DNA from: Taenia hydatigena
Lineage: Eukaryota > Platyhelminthes > Cestoda > Cyclophyllidea > Taeniidae
Length of the DNA: 64,000 nt
Reading direction: 5' to 3'
Assembly (NCBI GenBank): GCA_036345935.2
Contig: JADWOT020000004.1
Location: 11,054,565-11,118,564 of the forward strand
In this document: positions 10,501 through 22,610 of the stretch, in pieces
How positions within the stretch are numbered: the stretch's first letter is position 1
Layout: each line of letters opens with the position of its first letter
The notes under the pieces: generated by a model
What the model was told of the DNA's origin: nothing
Database searches by the model: none
Seen by the model: the letters and a program-made list of their open reading frames with translations, nothing else
Program-made: the position numbers and the translations under genes

Positions 10501-12414
10501 TGTAAACACTGTCTTGAAGCACCCAAGTGACTTATTTGCGAGCATCCTCACAAGTGATTCTTTTACATGACATTCAGTGCGTAGGCACAGAGTCTTTTGT
10601 GGAAAAGGCGCATCAACTTAGTCTTTCCTCCCTCCATCCTTCTACTGCTTTTACGCTGTCTCATAAAATCGCGGTTTGTGATTGGTGGATAACCGTGACA
10701 TGACTGTCCTCTTCATCAGATGACAATGTCCCGGCTCATAAGAGTGGCACTGGACACAGCTCAGCTTGACTCGACACTTCTACTGACTAAGGATAGAACA
10801 TAGATCATAGTCGCGTAGAACATAGGTCAAAGCACTATTATCAGCATCGTAGGTGGCATACTGGTAGGTTAAGGACGGACCGCTTGAATGGCTAGCGTTT
10901 TGTCCTTGAAGTGAGGGTGATATCTTTCATTGGATTTGTCAGAGGATAGAGTCGCCTTACTAAGAGCTGTTACTCACTTTCATCTTGTCTGTAGAACTTC
11001 ACCAAACAAAGGAAAATATCACATGAGGAGAAGTAAACGTAAGAAGCGAGTATTCATGCCTCGAATCAACAAGATATACCAGTGTCTATCTGACATACAT
11101 TCAGCCTCGCAGTAATGGAATCACCGATTCATCGTCCGATACTGCGCGAATTCGATGGACGTGTTCTTGCCTCAAAGCAATTAAAAATGAGCAGCATAAT
11201 TAAGCTTAGGAGGTGTAAGATTTGCACACATTTTGAGTTACATCCATTACTCTAACCCTACGCATTATGTACAAATTGATGGAGAAGTGGTCGTACGAAG
11301 GCATCCGATGAGCCTGTCGTCACCACTGAAACTGTCCAGTCCGAAGTTCATCCAGTGCGTCTCAACAGATGCGATCCCTGTTGCAGTTAACCACTTCTCG
11401 AGCTGTAGTGGCTGTGCTTCTTCCGGCCAAATTTTATGCAACGCACATTCGCTTTGGACCTTAAATGAAATAAATTCGCACAGTTCTTTCGTCCTCCTGT
11501 TTTAATTTGTTTGTTAAGCGCAATGTTACGTTTGCATTGAAATAACCTGCACTCGTCTTGGTGTCAAACACTGATCCTTCCTATCGAATAATCGCCCCCT
11601 CTTCCCAAAATCCACTTGTCGCAAGCGCTTACAAGGAGTGATCAACACATATGCCTTAAACGGAATTCGCCCTTAAAGGATAACTTCTTCTCAATGCGCA
11701 TCTGCATTCTACGCTGGAAAGTTATTTTAAGTAAAGGTAGTTTGTTGCTGTCGGGGCAAATAATGACGCCATGTAACCTCCTCCTAATTGCATCGTCGTG
11801 CCGCATTTGATGTTTGAAAACTACAGAGGAAGATTAACTACAATCAGGTTCTAAGTTCTTTGATGTGGCAGGCAATTGACAGTGAGCCAATTCTTCAAGT
11901 GTCCACAACCCCAAAGAATAATGCTTGACGTGTCTTTGGAACATTTGAACTCGTCTTCTTGCAGATACCCCACAGAATTCTTAATCTTGACTACTTACAA
12001 ACTCATCAGTAGCAGAGCGACTAAGTAGACGTGAATACTGATGCATTGTAAAGCACAACAAAACTGGTGGATGGAGGCAAGACAAGTGTGTGACTCCGGA
12101 ACAGTAGTAAAGGTAAGTATCGTCAGCGGTGAACGCAGCCAAAGAAAATCTAAATGAGTGCCAGAATCCAAAAAACAGACAGAACCACAAAAACCATCAA
12201 CCTCCACAGCAAATATATAAGTTCTCAACCGTCCTCTCCTTCACCTACATACTCTGCAAATCTCCAATGGGCCACAAGTGCTGACTTCAGCTACATACTA
12301 CAAAGCTGGGACACACACACACAGATCAGTCATTGCCACTATCAAGGCGTCCATCTAACTGCACCCACAGCGACATAAACAGCTGCGAGTTGAGATGAAT
12401 GCTAATGGCTACAG
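10501..12414 (+). repeat. Tandem duplication module B, copy 2
   Basis: Collinear with 8325-10244. It carries a degraded promoter element (CATAAG near 10738) and a partly decayed version of the B1 minus-strand ORF. After 12414 the two copies have different neighbours. Confidence 0.9.
11265..11500 (-). pseudogene. B2 counterpart of the B1 minus-strand ORF
   Basis: The same frame and stop are retained with motifs EEAQPLQLEKWL, TGIAS and GDDRLIGCLRTTTS. Upstream, the match to the B1 N-terminal part fades and I cannot follow an open frame. Confidence 0.4.
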
Positions 12415-12787
12415 GACAAGAGGAAGGCATATCTGGGTTTCGCCTGCTGCTGGCGGGTACAGCCGCGGTCCGATGAGGGAGATGGGGAGACTAAGTTTTA
12501 CTTCTCACCATAATGGGGATCAGTGTTCTTCTAGAAAAGCAAACGATCAAAAGAGATCGGTAAAGCACTTTGACAGAAATGAAGGAGAGAAGAAGATGTG
12601 AGTTGGGATAGCCACTGGATTTCGACTACAGACGCAATACAATCCGAGTACAAACTGGTAAAACTCACACAACTATACTCCCACATTCGTCAACGGCGCG
12701 TTCACTCCATCGACGCTGGAAGCAGTCCTCGCTCCAACAGGCCTATTGACTATTACAGTGTCCGTGTCCGTGGGAGGAAAATAATAA

Positions 12788-12965
12788 GAGGTGGAGGTGG
12801 GCGTTGCGGAAGACTTGCTTGACGATTCGCAAAATGTAGACATGGACACAGTGACAGGCCTATTCACTCAGTTCACGGATTTGGATTTAGACCTGAGTGC
12901 CCAAGTTGTCATTCACAGTACTTCCCACAAGAACTTCACACACAATACTGAAGAACAAACTCAAT
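12788..12965 (+). CDS. Possible acidic exon with GTGAGT donor
   Basis: The open frame starts VEVGVAEDLLDDSQ, continues through TDLDLDLSAQVV and ends at a consensus GTGAGT donor at 12966. Two TAA codons lie just upstream in frame, so it would start at an acceptor near 12786-12788. The same frame before those stops also looks coding (TPSTLEAVLAPTGLLTITVS), which could be another exon or decay. It lies in sequence I could not match elsewhere in the window. Function unknown. Confidence 0.3.
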
Positions 12966-13321
12966 GTGAGTACAGGAACTTAGTTGACTAGCATCATCGA
13001 GAACATCCAGGGCAACATGGCATGAGTGTTGATGCTTATTCGCCTTTAACTCAGTATACCCATCACAGTGAAATCTAACTCTGCCACCAATGTCTCTTGC
13101 AAAACTATAAATCTATTTTCAGACTAGTTTTTTGTACAGCACATTCAAAGGGAGTGTATTTTGGGACGCAACGTGAGGGAAGTTTGACTACGGCAGAACC
13201 AGATTCAGCAGGATTACAGCAACTTCCACGGGCGAAAGTGGCCCTCCTCCACCACCACCACCTTCACCATTGACAATGGCATTGATCCTGCAATAAGAAG
13301 TGGAGACGTCTTCTACAAGGC

Positions 13322-13431
13322 ACAGATGGAACTGGAGGACCTCACTCTCCTCCATTCCCACCCCACCCAAGATCTGCCATTGGAAAGGCACCATCTTTCG
13401 CCCTACCACCTGCCTCAACGTTGACTTTGTT
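13322..13431 (+). repeat. Module C, copy 2
   Basis: Direct match to 10297-10412 without the (CTTC)n expansion. Confidence 0.85.
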
Positions 13432-13517
13432 CCCTTCTTTCCTATCCTCCTATGCCCATAACAACCCTCCTAGTAGATTTGACAAGCTTTTTTACCGAAT
13501 GAAGAAAGCACTTATAA

Positions 13518-15830
13518 GCAGGAGTGCGATGTTGACTCTGCTTCTGAAGGTGAATCGACGCTAAAGAAATGCAGGAATGGAAGTAATCAAGCTGAATGAG
13601 TGAACAGATGGCACAAGCAAATGGATGCTTTTTTTTCGAGGGAGATGGGCTGTGTCCTCAATAAATGGATAGTTGGGCGAATGCCAGGGATGCCTGAATG
13701 GAAAGGCGCACAGGCGCAGCCCCATCTCGTTGGGCAGGAAGTCTCACAATGGTCCAGCGTCTCCACCAGCAGTAGCCAGAGCAGCCTTCGCATAATAGGA
13801 AAGAGCCGACAGCTCCAATCTACCTATCCTTGCATTTTTCGCCGCAATCAGCTGTCTTCCCTTTTGTAACCTTTCGACGGGCCTAGGATTCTCTTCGCTC
13901 TTCTCCTACTCTCCATCATAATCTTCCTCCATCGCCTTGTCCAATTTATGGACTCCGACATTGGCTCTACACCCTTCATCAACCTTCCCTCTCGATCTAG
14001 TGTCATTCATTTAGGCTCAGGACACTTGCGGACCCTCTCCTGTATGATCTCGTCTCCCCTACTACAGCCGTCGTCAGCCGCCGCAGTGGTGAAACTTGCA
14101 GTGCCATTTATGCCCTTAAAAGGCACTCGAGCAATAACAGCCGTTCCAAAACCACCTTGGCATCTATCAGTGATTTGATACAGATCAGAAAGCATTTGCA
14201 GGTTCGCCTCCACAAACCACTATGGCCACAAGACGAGGCTGAAATTAATAAACGGCTGACCCTCCAAGATGCAAAACATAGTTGATTGACTACTTTGCCA
14301 CAGACCACAACAACAACACCATCACCTTAACATCTACGTTTTTAAATTGAAAATGAAGAAACATGGATTCCTCGACAAACAGCAATGATCAGGCATTATA
14401 GAGTGACCACTGATAGACAACGATGGCAATTGCTTTCTGAGAATGCAATACCCAAATCCTCCACAGTAGGCAAAAACTGGCCGATGTATGACAAGTTGTA
14501 GACACATTGTGGCAAGCACAGGCTAGTCGTGAGCTTTCAACGCACAAAGAACGGAGGAATGTAGTGGGGCTATATTGAGACAAAGAGATCAACACGAGAA
14601 GGCACTCGAACCACTTTTCCAGTCTCTGTCAAGTTCAACCCAACTTTAGACTGAATTTGACGCAAACGATGGGTGAAAACAAACAGGATCCAAGGACTAC
14701 AGAAAAGGTTGTACTTTATCAGTTATGAGCTCCGACTCAGTCACTTCAAGTAGATTCCATTGCTACTGCGTCAGCACCTTCATCGCCATTCCGTTCGCGT
14801 ACAGAAAGAGAATGCTACATGCACTGACCTTTCACCCTCCCTCCCCCTTGTAAAACGCCTTCATCTTTGCCTTGTCATCCAAATCAATCTCTCAAGTGGT
14901 GAGCGTACATTGAACGTGCAGACGATTGCCCACCGACTCTCCCAGATCTGCTCATTAGCTAGACGCGCGCTCAGTGTCTACAAATGGGACAAACTCATTA
15001 ATAGCCACAAGAGACCGGACAACTGCATCACAGTCGACTGGGTTAGTGGTGCTCACGCACACCTGGAACAAATCAACCCCTTCCAACCTCAATCATATTA
15101 ACACCTCTATACTTCAGCCACATGCTCACCGATGGAGACGCTGTGCACGTAAGCACGACTAATCCAGGAGCACTGCCAGAAAATTTAATACGAGATTCAC
15201 CAAATGACTTGATCAGAAGAGTCGGTGCAACATCGAGCAGGTAAAACCAAATTGTTGAGTTGAATGCAAAAGTGAGGAGTGAACGAAGAAAATAAAGTAT
15301 GAAGAACAAATAATAGATGGCTATGTGAACACGGGATGCAAATTGATATGAAGTGGCTGAGTACTTTGCGGCATGAATGGGCAAATAGGAGAGCAATAAA
15401 AGCTAACAAAAGTAGAGAACAGAAGACAACAGCCATTATTAGGAACTCAGCCATCCTCGCCTCCAATTCCGTGGCGATAACCTGTACTCGATTAAGGCTC
15501 CGATCCCGTCTCTGCCAGCCTCACTTCCTGTACCACCGAGGCAGCCCGAATTGCGGCAGTTGAGGCAACATGTTTGCGCTAGGCTGCATCCAGCCCCTCC
15601 GACACCTAGCCGTGCGTAGCCTGCAGTGATGCGTTCGACGACAACGCCAATTCTCCACGTACCACAGACTCCACCATCACTGCTTCTCCGCCATCCTCCA
15701 GCGATGCATCTGTGACTGCACCCCGCCTACGTTCCCACGATGCATAAAAGACACCTGCTTCAGTAGTGCACATTATAAGCCGGATCTTCCCTAATCTCCC
15801 CACAATCTCGTGTATGTGCTTTCTCATAGA
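13518..15830 (-). repeat. Module D, inverted copy D1
   Basis: The reverse complement aligns along its length with 30830-32920 and 53040-55125. Examples are 'gcggcagttgaggcaacatg' at about 15553 against its complement near 31105, and the 'gaggacacagcccatctccc' end. Identity by eye is 80-85%, clearly lower than between D2 and D3. On the plus strand the frame reading HYRVTTD-QRWQLL (about 14397-14440) is shared by all copies, and a more distant version (YHRVITDNRQ) occurs at about 59467. That points to an old exon. Confidence 0.85.
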
Positions 15831-16399
15831 TGAAAAAATCTCACAATGAGGTAACAAAGAGTGGCTATAAACTTAAAACCGAGCATAACAACTTAAAACC
15901 AACAACATTTCAGCATTCGCAAGTTAAGGACCATGAAGCAATCGACAGCTGTACAGGAATCACACCATGCGACCACTCGGCTGAACTTACGGCATACACT
16001 GGCTCAACATTTCCACTTAACTTCCTCATCGCGTACCAGTCGGATACAGTGTTTTGCATTTTAGCCTTATGATACAGGCCGGAACCAAAGACACGTCAAG
16101 ACCACTCCAAGTCGCCCACACCAATTTATTTACCACCGTTTCTCCTGCAAACCCACGAGACCGAATTCGAACCCCAGTACACAAACTTAGCTTTTCTGGC
16201 GCCCAATTGACAAATCACGTTGCCGTCTTCGTGCAGGGGTAAAAACCCGTATCAATTTAATGTATCAACTTGATGTTAATAGCAATTAATGTCCACTTTC
16301 AACAATCGTTCTCCTGCCTTCATTTCTCTTAACAACGACCAGATTATGAACAACTAGGAAAAATAAAGTGCTAATGTCAAGTGTGCAAAAATCCAACGC
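15831..16399. other. Spacer between D1 and the palindrome
   Basis: No supported gene. A GTTCGAAT motif near 16165 (minus strand) resembles a tRNA T-loop, but its stem does not pair. Confidence 0.5.
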
Positions 16400-16983
16400 A
16401 GATACAAGGAAGAAGAGGAAGGAATCGTGACGTAGAAAAGGATAAATCACAGAGGTTTTGAAGAACAGAGAACACTACAACCCTACTTGTTGCATCGACT
16501 CGCTTCCGTTTGGCTCAAGAAATACCCACCATCGAAAACGCGTCTGAATAAACAAATCATAAGGCACACAACAGAAAGGAGATGATTGGCTCACGCAACG
16601 ACTTCACCCACCTCTATTACAATAAATTTTACAGTTCAGGTGCTTCATTATTCAAGCGACATCAAAAACTTGGTCATAAAAATAAGTGCATTTCTTTACC
16701 AAATAAAGCTCCTACGCCTACTTTACTGCCTTAAATTGAGCCAATTTTTACAAACTGATAAGGAACCAACAACAAATGTTTGACGTCGAGCCAATTTAAA
16801 AAAGTAAGGACACCAAATGTGTTACGTTGGTGCGGGGGGGAGGGGGCAAACACTTACTGTGGCTACGACTAGGTGACAATCATCAAAACATCAGCTGCAC
16901 CCACGACTCAGCAAAGAGATGAAAAAGGGATCGAGCATTTGGCGCCTGCAGTTCCAACGAAAAAAAAACAGCCTTTTGATTGT

Positions 16984-17290
16984 TCGTCTCCACGCACGTA
17001 CTAGCTGTCATGAGACTATGGTTCGCCGCCTCATGCAAGGAGAGTTGAATAAATTGCATGCTGTCAATATGGGCGATGAAGGAGCGCAGGCTCCTTCAAC
17101 CCTCCAATGACTGTATCGTACAGAGCAGACATTCTCAGTAACCCTTGCAGCTGGGAAACGGGGAGCAAGAGCCTTTTCAGGAGACAAAGAAAGTGCCCTC
17201 ATGAAGAAATACTTCCAATTCTGTTTTAGCACTGACCAACTGCATGAGATTTACCTAGACCGAAATGAAGTCCCACAATAAAAGACCTAA
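16984..17290 (+). pseudogene. Decayed exon-like segment, left arm
   Basis: It matches 28200-28590 (inverted arm) and, distantly but collinearly, 61640-62000. Readable traces are LSIW-MKERRLLQPSNDCIV and LMKKYFQFCFSTDQLHEIYL. Here the frames are broken by stops (an early TAG and a TAA after EVPQ), whereas the right-arm counterpart stays open for 77 codons. The source at 61.6-62.0 kb reads SEWEVLNGE and SNDCIA. Confidence 0.45.
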
Positions 17291-18730
17291 ATCAGATAGC
17301 AGAGCGGAAATAAAGTACAATCCGACGCTTCGGTACTTTGATGACTAAATCACAATGCATCCCCTCTAACCCTAACGACAGAATACTTTCATTAGTATTT
17401 GTTTTTACAATCAATGAAAAGATGTATGAGTTGCATTAAAACCTACCAAAATAAGCAATCTTAACCATACTGCGACAAGTCACCTGCGCCAAGAAGGACA
17501 ATGTCTATACTAGAATTTGATTAAAGTAGACAACAGAATTCGAGCATTCCGCCACAGGCAATACAGAAACTATGAATGCAGCAAGCCAAATTCCCTAACC
17601 ACACTTTCACACCAATCTAAACTTCTGGGCATACACAAAATGAACAAATAAGACACACGCTATAATGGATATTCACACATCTGCTTCCTTTAAAGTAAAG
17701 TGCAAGCCATGAACAGCAACAACAATCTTAGCAAACCCCAAATTTTCATGTGTACCGCCGGGTACATGCAAAGACTATTCGCTATGCAAAAAGCAAACTT
17801 TAGCAATAAGTATTGCCATCAACCGTAAGACTACAGTTAATCAAAATTTTGAATAAAATTACATTTGTTTTGAAAAAATGCTGGCTGTACTTAGGCATAT
17901 TTCAGCACAAACCATTATAGGCGTTAAATGCGTTTCTTCACCAAGTCCTTTTAGCTGTTGATGCAGACAAATTTTGTGCTACAAAATGATTTAAGAATCA
18001 AATGAAGAAAGTCAGTCAACTCATCTCTCAGTGAAGTTACTAAGGTTTACACAGGATAAGTTGTGCTAGTCATTATACAATAGCGCGTCAAAGTGATGTT
18101 GGTGATTGCTCAAATACAACAATGATTTGTAGTAAATTATGCACATGCAGGTTGTCATTTTTTGCGTAAATATGCCACTCGTGTTCGAATGCATTGCTAA
18201 GCTAGATATTATCACGGCTCGGCGTACGAGTGTTTCATGGTTAGTCTATGGCCCTCTGCAGGGGGCCGTTTGTTATCCCTCTAATTTATCGTGTGGGTTG
18301 GTCGGGTACTTCGGAGACTGATATTACTATTCGCATTGAATGGTTTGTTATTTTTGTCGCGCTGACTTTTTATTAGTTATTAGCGGGACTGGATTTGTGG
18401 AAGAAGTTGAGAGTCCACTAAGTTGTTGCATTATTATGTTCTGCCGTTTTGGGAATCATTTATTTATGTACATGTACAAATTTATTCGATTCTGTGCGCG
18501 CCTATTCGCCAAGCTGTTTGCGGAGGAGAATATTAAGTTACTATTAGATATAATGCGAAATTGCAGTAATTTTCTTATGCTGCAAAGTGGTTTAAGCGAT
18601 TAATTAGGATTGTTGTGGTAGTGTTTTAAATGGTCTGTTTCTCACAAACAGTAAATTTTGACAGCTGTAGCATAATTTGTTGAATGTAGTCGGAGATGTA
18701 TCTGGCATTCAGCTTTTCTTCTTGTCGCAG

Positions 18731-18858
18731 ACATTGGAGACCCTGAATTCGACGGAAGTTTGCTTTCTGCGGTGAAGCGTTTATTATAAGTGTGGGAGCA
18801 CTATCGACCAACACTAAATATGAATCCCGCCTTCGCCATTACTTCGAACGTTGCTCAG
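18731..18858 (+). pseudogene. Exon-like segment with GTGAGA donor, left arm
   Basis: It is preceded by a good acceptor (TTCTTCTTGTCGCAG) and followed by CAG|GTGAGA. One frame reads FCGEAFIISVGALSTNTKY and then ESRLRHYFERCS up to the donor. The inverted arm (26277-26404) keeps the frame and donor but its acceptor is altered. A third distant copy near 46735-46780 keeps ERESRLRYDF and a GTAAGA donor. Retention of frame and donor over three copies supports exon ancestry. Product unknown. Confidence 0.4.
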
Positions 18859-21800
18859 GTGAGAATGAATCTCTGGTTACGTATTACCATCATTCCTCTT
18901 TATGCGTTAATGTTTTTAATGTACGCGTTTCTGATCAGTATTTTGCTTTTGCCCTAGATTACCTAATCTTTTCGTAACTAGTGCATAGCAAAATTTGGAT
19001 TGTCCGAGTTGTTGTCGTTACTCATGCCGATGGATTCGATTACGACTGTAGGACACTTTGCATTGGAATTACTCACTAAGATCTGCATTACTGGTTGAAA
19101 CCTGAATCCTTAGCTGTGCGGAACTTTTTTGAAATGCAGCTTATATGCGAGATCTCAGTGGCCACTTGATCGTGGGTTCAGCTTTGGCATGCGTCGGTGT
19201 TCGATTCTGATCCAGACACAAAGGACTGGGGTGTAGGGGACATGAAATTGTCCTTCCGAAGGGCTGTAGCGGACCTTGGTGCATTAGAATTAAGTAGTTT
19301 TAAATTCCTAAGCACATTTTTAATTGAGTTAGTTTTAACGGGACGTTGACGGGGTAATTGGAAACGCGCTGTAGGCAATGCAATTGCAAAACTGGAACTT
19401 ATCCCATTGAATGTCAAACTATGCGCGATGTGTTAGTAAACATGAAGTGATTAAACAGGTGTGTATGGCTGTGGTGCTTTCATTTCTTTATCGCAGATTG
19501 TTAGAGGCTGCAACGGGGATGGAACACCTACTGGCCCACTGCTTTTGGACCCTACAAGTTTGGTATAATTGGGCAGGTATTGACGGGGTAGGATGTGGTG
19601 GAGGAGCGAGGGCATATGCTGTGGGAGGTGAGCAGACACGAGGAGGGGAACAGGTTGAACGTGCAACGCGAAGAAGGATGAAGAACCAGCTGGTACAATG
19701 TTTGGTTATCAGATAAAATATTGAATGGATAAAGTAAAATTTTCTCCTGCTTACTATATGCAGCTTATCCCATGTTTACTTCCATATTTTTGGGATTGGG
19801 TTGTTTGGTTATTTGTTTGTTTATTTTGCACGGGCCTGTGAGGAACATAGTGCCGAGATAACGCAAGAAGTTGAGTCAATATATGCTTGTGATGCAGGTG
19901 GTGGTGGATGGGTGCTCAAGTAGATTTCGGTGTCATTGGTAAACGTAGGTCACTGGTAGATTGCACCTTGCACAATTTCGAGCGGACCTGGGAAGTCTGT
20001 CATGACGAATAGTTGTTGGCATCTGTCTGTTTCAAAGGAAAAGTGGGTCGCCAACTCCACTGCCCAGGTGTTTTGGTGGTTGCATGTAAATGGCATTGTG
20101 GCATGCAAGACGTATGAGGGGTGGAGGGGAGGATGAGGGGATGTGTTGGGTTTATCAGTATACGCTGTGATGTGATTGCATGGAAATGAAGCAGTGGATG
20201 TTTGTTATTTACCGTTTGGGAGTTGACGTCGAGGAGTATATGGTGGGTGTGAGGCAGGACGTTAGGGCTGTCGCACGCATGAGGTGCAGGTGGCGATTGG
20301 ACGCTCCAGTGGATTCTTTACGAGTAGCAGTTTTTATAATGTATACCGCCTGGTGGAGTGTGGGCTCAAGACTGTTTCATAACGGAAGTGTGAGAATTTT
20401 GCAGACAGTCAGCGTTGGAGTCGAAGTTGTTTGGGGGTGGTGCGTGGCTGCCGTTGATGGGATTGCGTTTGTGATGCAATGGGAGATTGGTGTGTGGGGT
20501 GGCGATTTGCACTGAAGTAAATTGCAATCGCGTGTATTCCTGCCCACTGGCCATAGGGCGTGAGACGAAGCTCGTCCGCATTGACTACTTTACTGGTGCT
20601 CATCCTTCTATGGCTCTCGAGTGCAGGTGCTCTACTACTGTGACGGAACGCGTAAACGAGATGCCATTCAATAGCACATTGAATTGTTTCGACCGCGTCG
20701 TTTGTTGTAATATTCGACCTCCCGTGTTTTGCAATGCCTTTTTAATTTGGGTGCTGTTGGCTTTTTTGGTGTGCTCATTGATATGATGAGATTGTGGTGA
20801 TGGTGGATGATGATGAGTCGCTTTTCAACGACATTGCAGACTCATCAGGCTGCCAACAACACTTGTCTTTGGTGTCGGTGGCAATGGCAAGGGGGAATAT
20901 GGATGTCGTCGTCGACGGCTGTGGGGTCGCAGTTATTCGACCGCTTGGAAATACCGAAAGTTACCTTCCTTAGTGTGGATGAGGCCTTATGAGCGATGTG
21001 GTGTGAGTGCCACGCAAGAGCGAAACAAGAGCGAACGTGTAAATTGATAAGCATGTTAGCCAAGTCGATCAGATGCTATCATCTTCTTACAATGATTGGC
21101 TTTGCTCGTTCGTTAAAGCTAAGATGGTTAGATGTTGTCGCTTTTGCCACTATGACATGAGGTGATGCCGATATGAAGTAGGTGTGGAGCAATTGGGAGT
21201 GTAGTTATGATGCTTTGATGTTTACGCATTATTATCTGTACGACCCATTGTCATATTCGACACGAGCTGTCGACGCGTATGCAGAGGGCATTTTTAATGA
21301 CGCCTGCATGTGGGCGTTGCAGTGAGTGAGCCGAGTGTAATTAATTTATACGAGAAACGGCGATCTGCCATTTGATGGTAACGAGTGTACCTCCGCTGTC
21401 TAAGACAAGTAGTTTCGCTTGCCTTTGCATGCTTGCAATGTGACAGTGGATTTCAGACTGATAGCCATATCAGAGCTTAATTACTGTCACTATAGTTGTT
21501 GTGATGCCATACCGTTGACAGGAGTTTGACTAATCGCTTTCAGGCCAATGTTTCCGCTACCGATGATGGACATGCGTGATGGTTGGTGAATTTCCTTCCT
21601 ATCCCACACGGGACTGGCCTGCAGCATGGGAGATGAGGAGACTGACGACGCAGTAGCCTTACCGAGGAGAGCACGGCGGATGGCGCTGGACATGGCAAAG
21701 TGGACCGTGTTATGCGTTGGTGGATTTTTGAATGACGGATTTTGGTGATGAGTTCACTTAACTGCGTCATTGTTGTACCTTTTGAAAGTGGTATGTTGAA

Positions 21801-22573
21801 TGCACGCGTATATATTCAACCCGAGTGTGATGTCCTCTTTCGCCTTCAAGGGGGAGGGAAACGCTGCGAAGACTGCAGTACGTATGTATGATTTGGTGAT
21901 AGAGATGTTCTGTTGTGGATTGAAGGTTCGCTAGCTGTAGCCCATTTGCATGACTATGCGACAGGTGCGGCATACTCTGCTTCAGAGGGTGTAGAACTGC
22001 TCTTGCTTTGTTGGGTTTCAGTTAATTGTTGGCTGCACAGGTGATGGGTGCATTTTGAAGTTGATCGCCTACTTTTGGAGGTGTCTTGAGTCTTTAGAAG
22101 GCGTGGCGTGCTGTCACTTAGCCTTGAGAATGGCTCTAGAAGGTGCAGAATGTGTAACTGGTGGGTGGTTGGGTAGGTGAGTGAGAGGCGGAATGGGATG
22201 TTTGTGAAAAGAAGAGGACGAGACGACCCCAACCACTTTGTGCAGGGACACGTATGCCAAGTAGGCGGGAATGAGGGAAGGCTGCATACTGCCTGATTAG
22301 TGTCGTAACATCATCTCCTCTGCAGGGCAGCCTTAAATGGTGTTGTGTTGTCATTCCAGCACGCGGTTCTCTTAAGCAAACGTGGTAGCTAGTATCACTA
22401 TTGGAGTTGAATGATGTGCTGACAGAACTAGCCAGATAAAATAGAGATTATGGTGGGAGATCTGTTTGTTGAACGCCTTTTGATAACATCTGTTGGTTTG
22501 TCTGCAGTACTTTGTATCTTTTGCCTTTGCCCAAATCTATGTTGGTCTGCTGGCCTTTCATCTGCCTTGCTGG

Positions 22574-22610
22574 CATGGCATTGATACTTCCCTGCGCTTG
22601 TCGATATTGG
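22574..22610. other. Palindrome centre (short spacer)
   Basis: About 37-40 nt separate the arms, which meet at 'gcctttcatctgcc' and 'ggcaggtgaaaggc'. The spacer corresponds to 'ctgcctcgttggcgtgacat...gtcgacgttgg' in the F blocks (35752-35793 and 57952-57999), so the palindrome formed within pre-existing sequence. Confidence 0.85.

Larger units (their letters stand above)
16400..22573 (+). repeat. Module E palindrome, left arm
   Basis: The reverse complement of 22611-29170 follows this arm nearly end to end, with about 90% identity by eye. The outer limit is near 16400, where a shared 'agaacagagaacactac'-type sequence fades. The inner half (about 19960-22573) is repeated directly in both F blocks; the outer half (16400-19950) is only in this palindrome. 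It contains decayed exon-like pieces. No terminal target-site duplication or transposase is visible. Confidence 0.9.

Noticed and set aside
10206..10526. ORFs of Lys-Glu-Gly-Arg or Phe-Leu-Pro-Ser repeats
   Set aside because: Direct translation of the (CTTC)n microsatellite; no start or splice context.
8325..12414. LTR pair of a retrotransposon (B1 and B2 as LTRs)
   Set aside because: Copies are about 2 kb, adjacent with no internal region, and lack TG..CA ends, a primer-binding site or a polypurine tract.
10500..12414. B2 as an uncollapsed haplotype of B1
   Set aside because: Divergence of roughly 10-15% with different tails is too high for allelic copies.
16150..16190. tRNA-like T-loop GTTCGAAT on the minus strand
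   Set aside because: Flanking five-base arms do not pair and no acceptor or anticodon stem was found.
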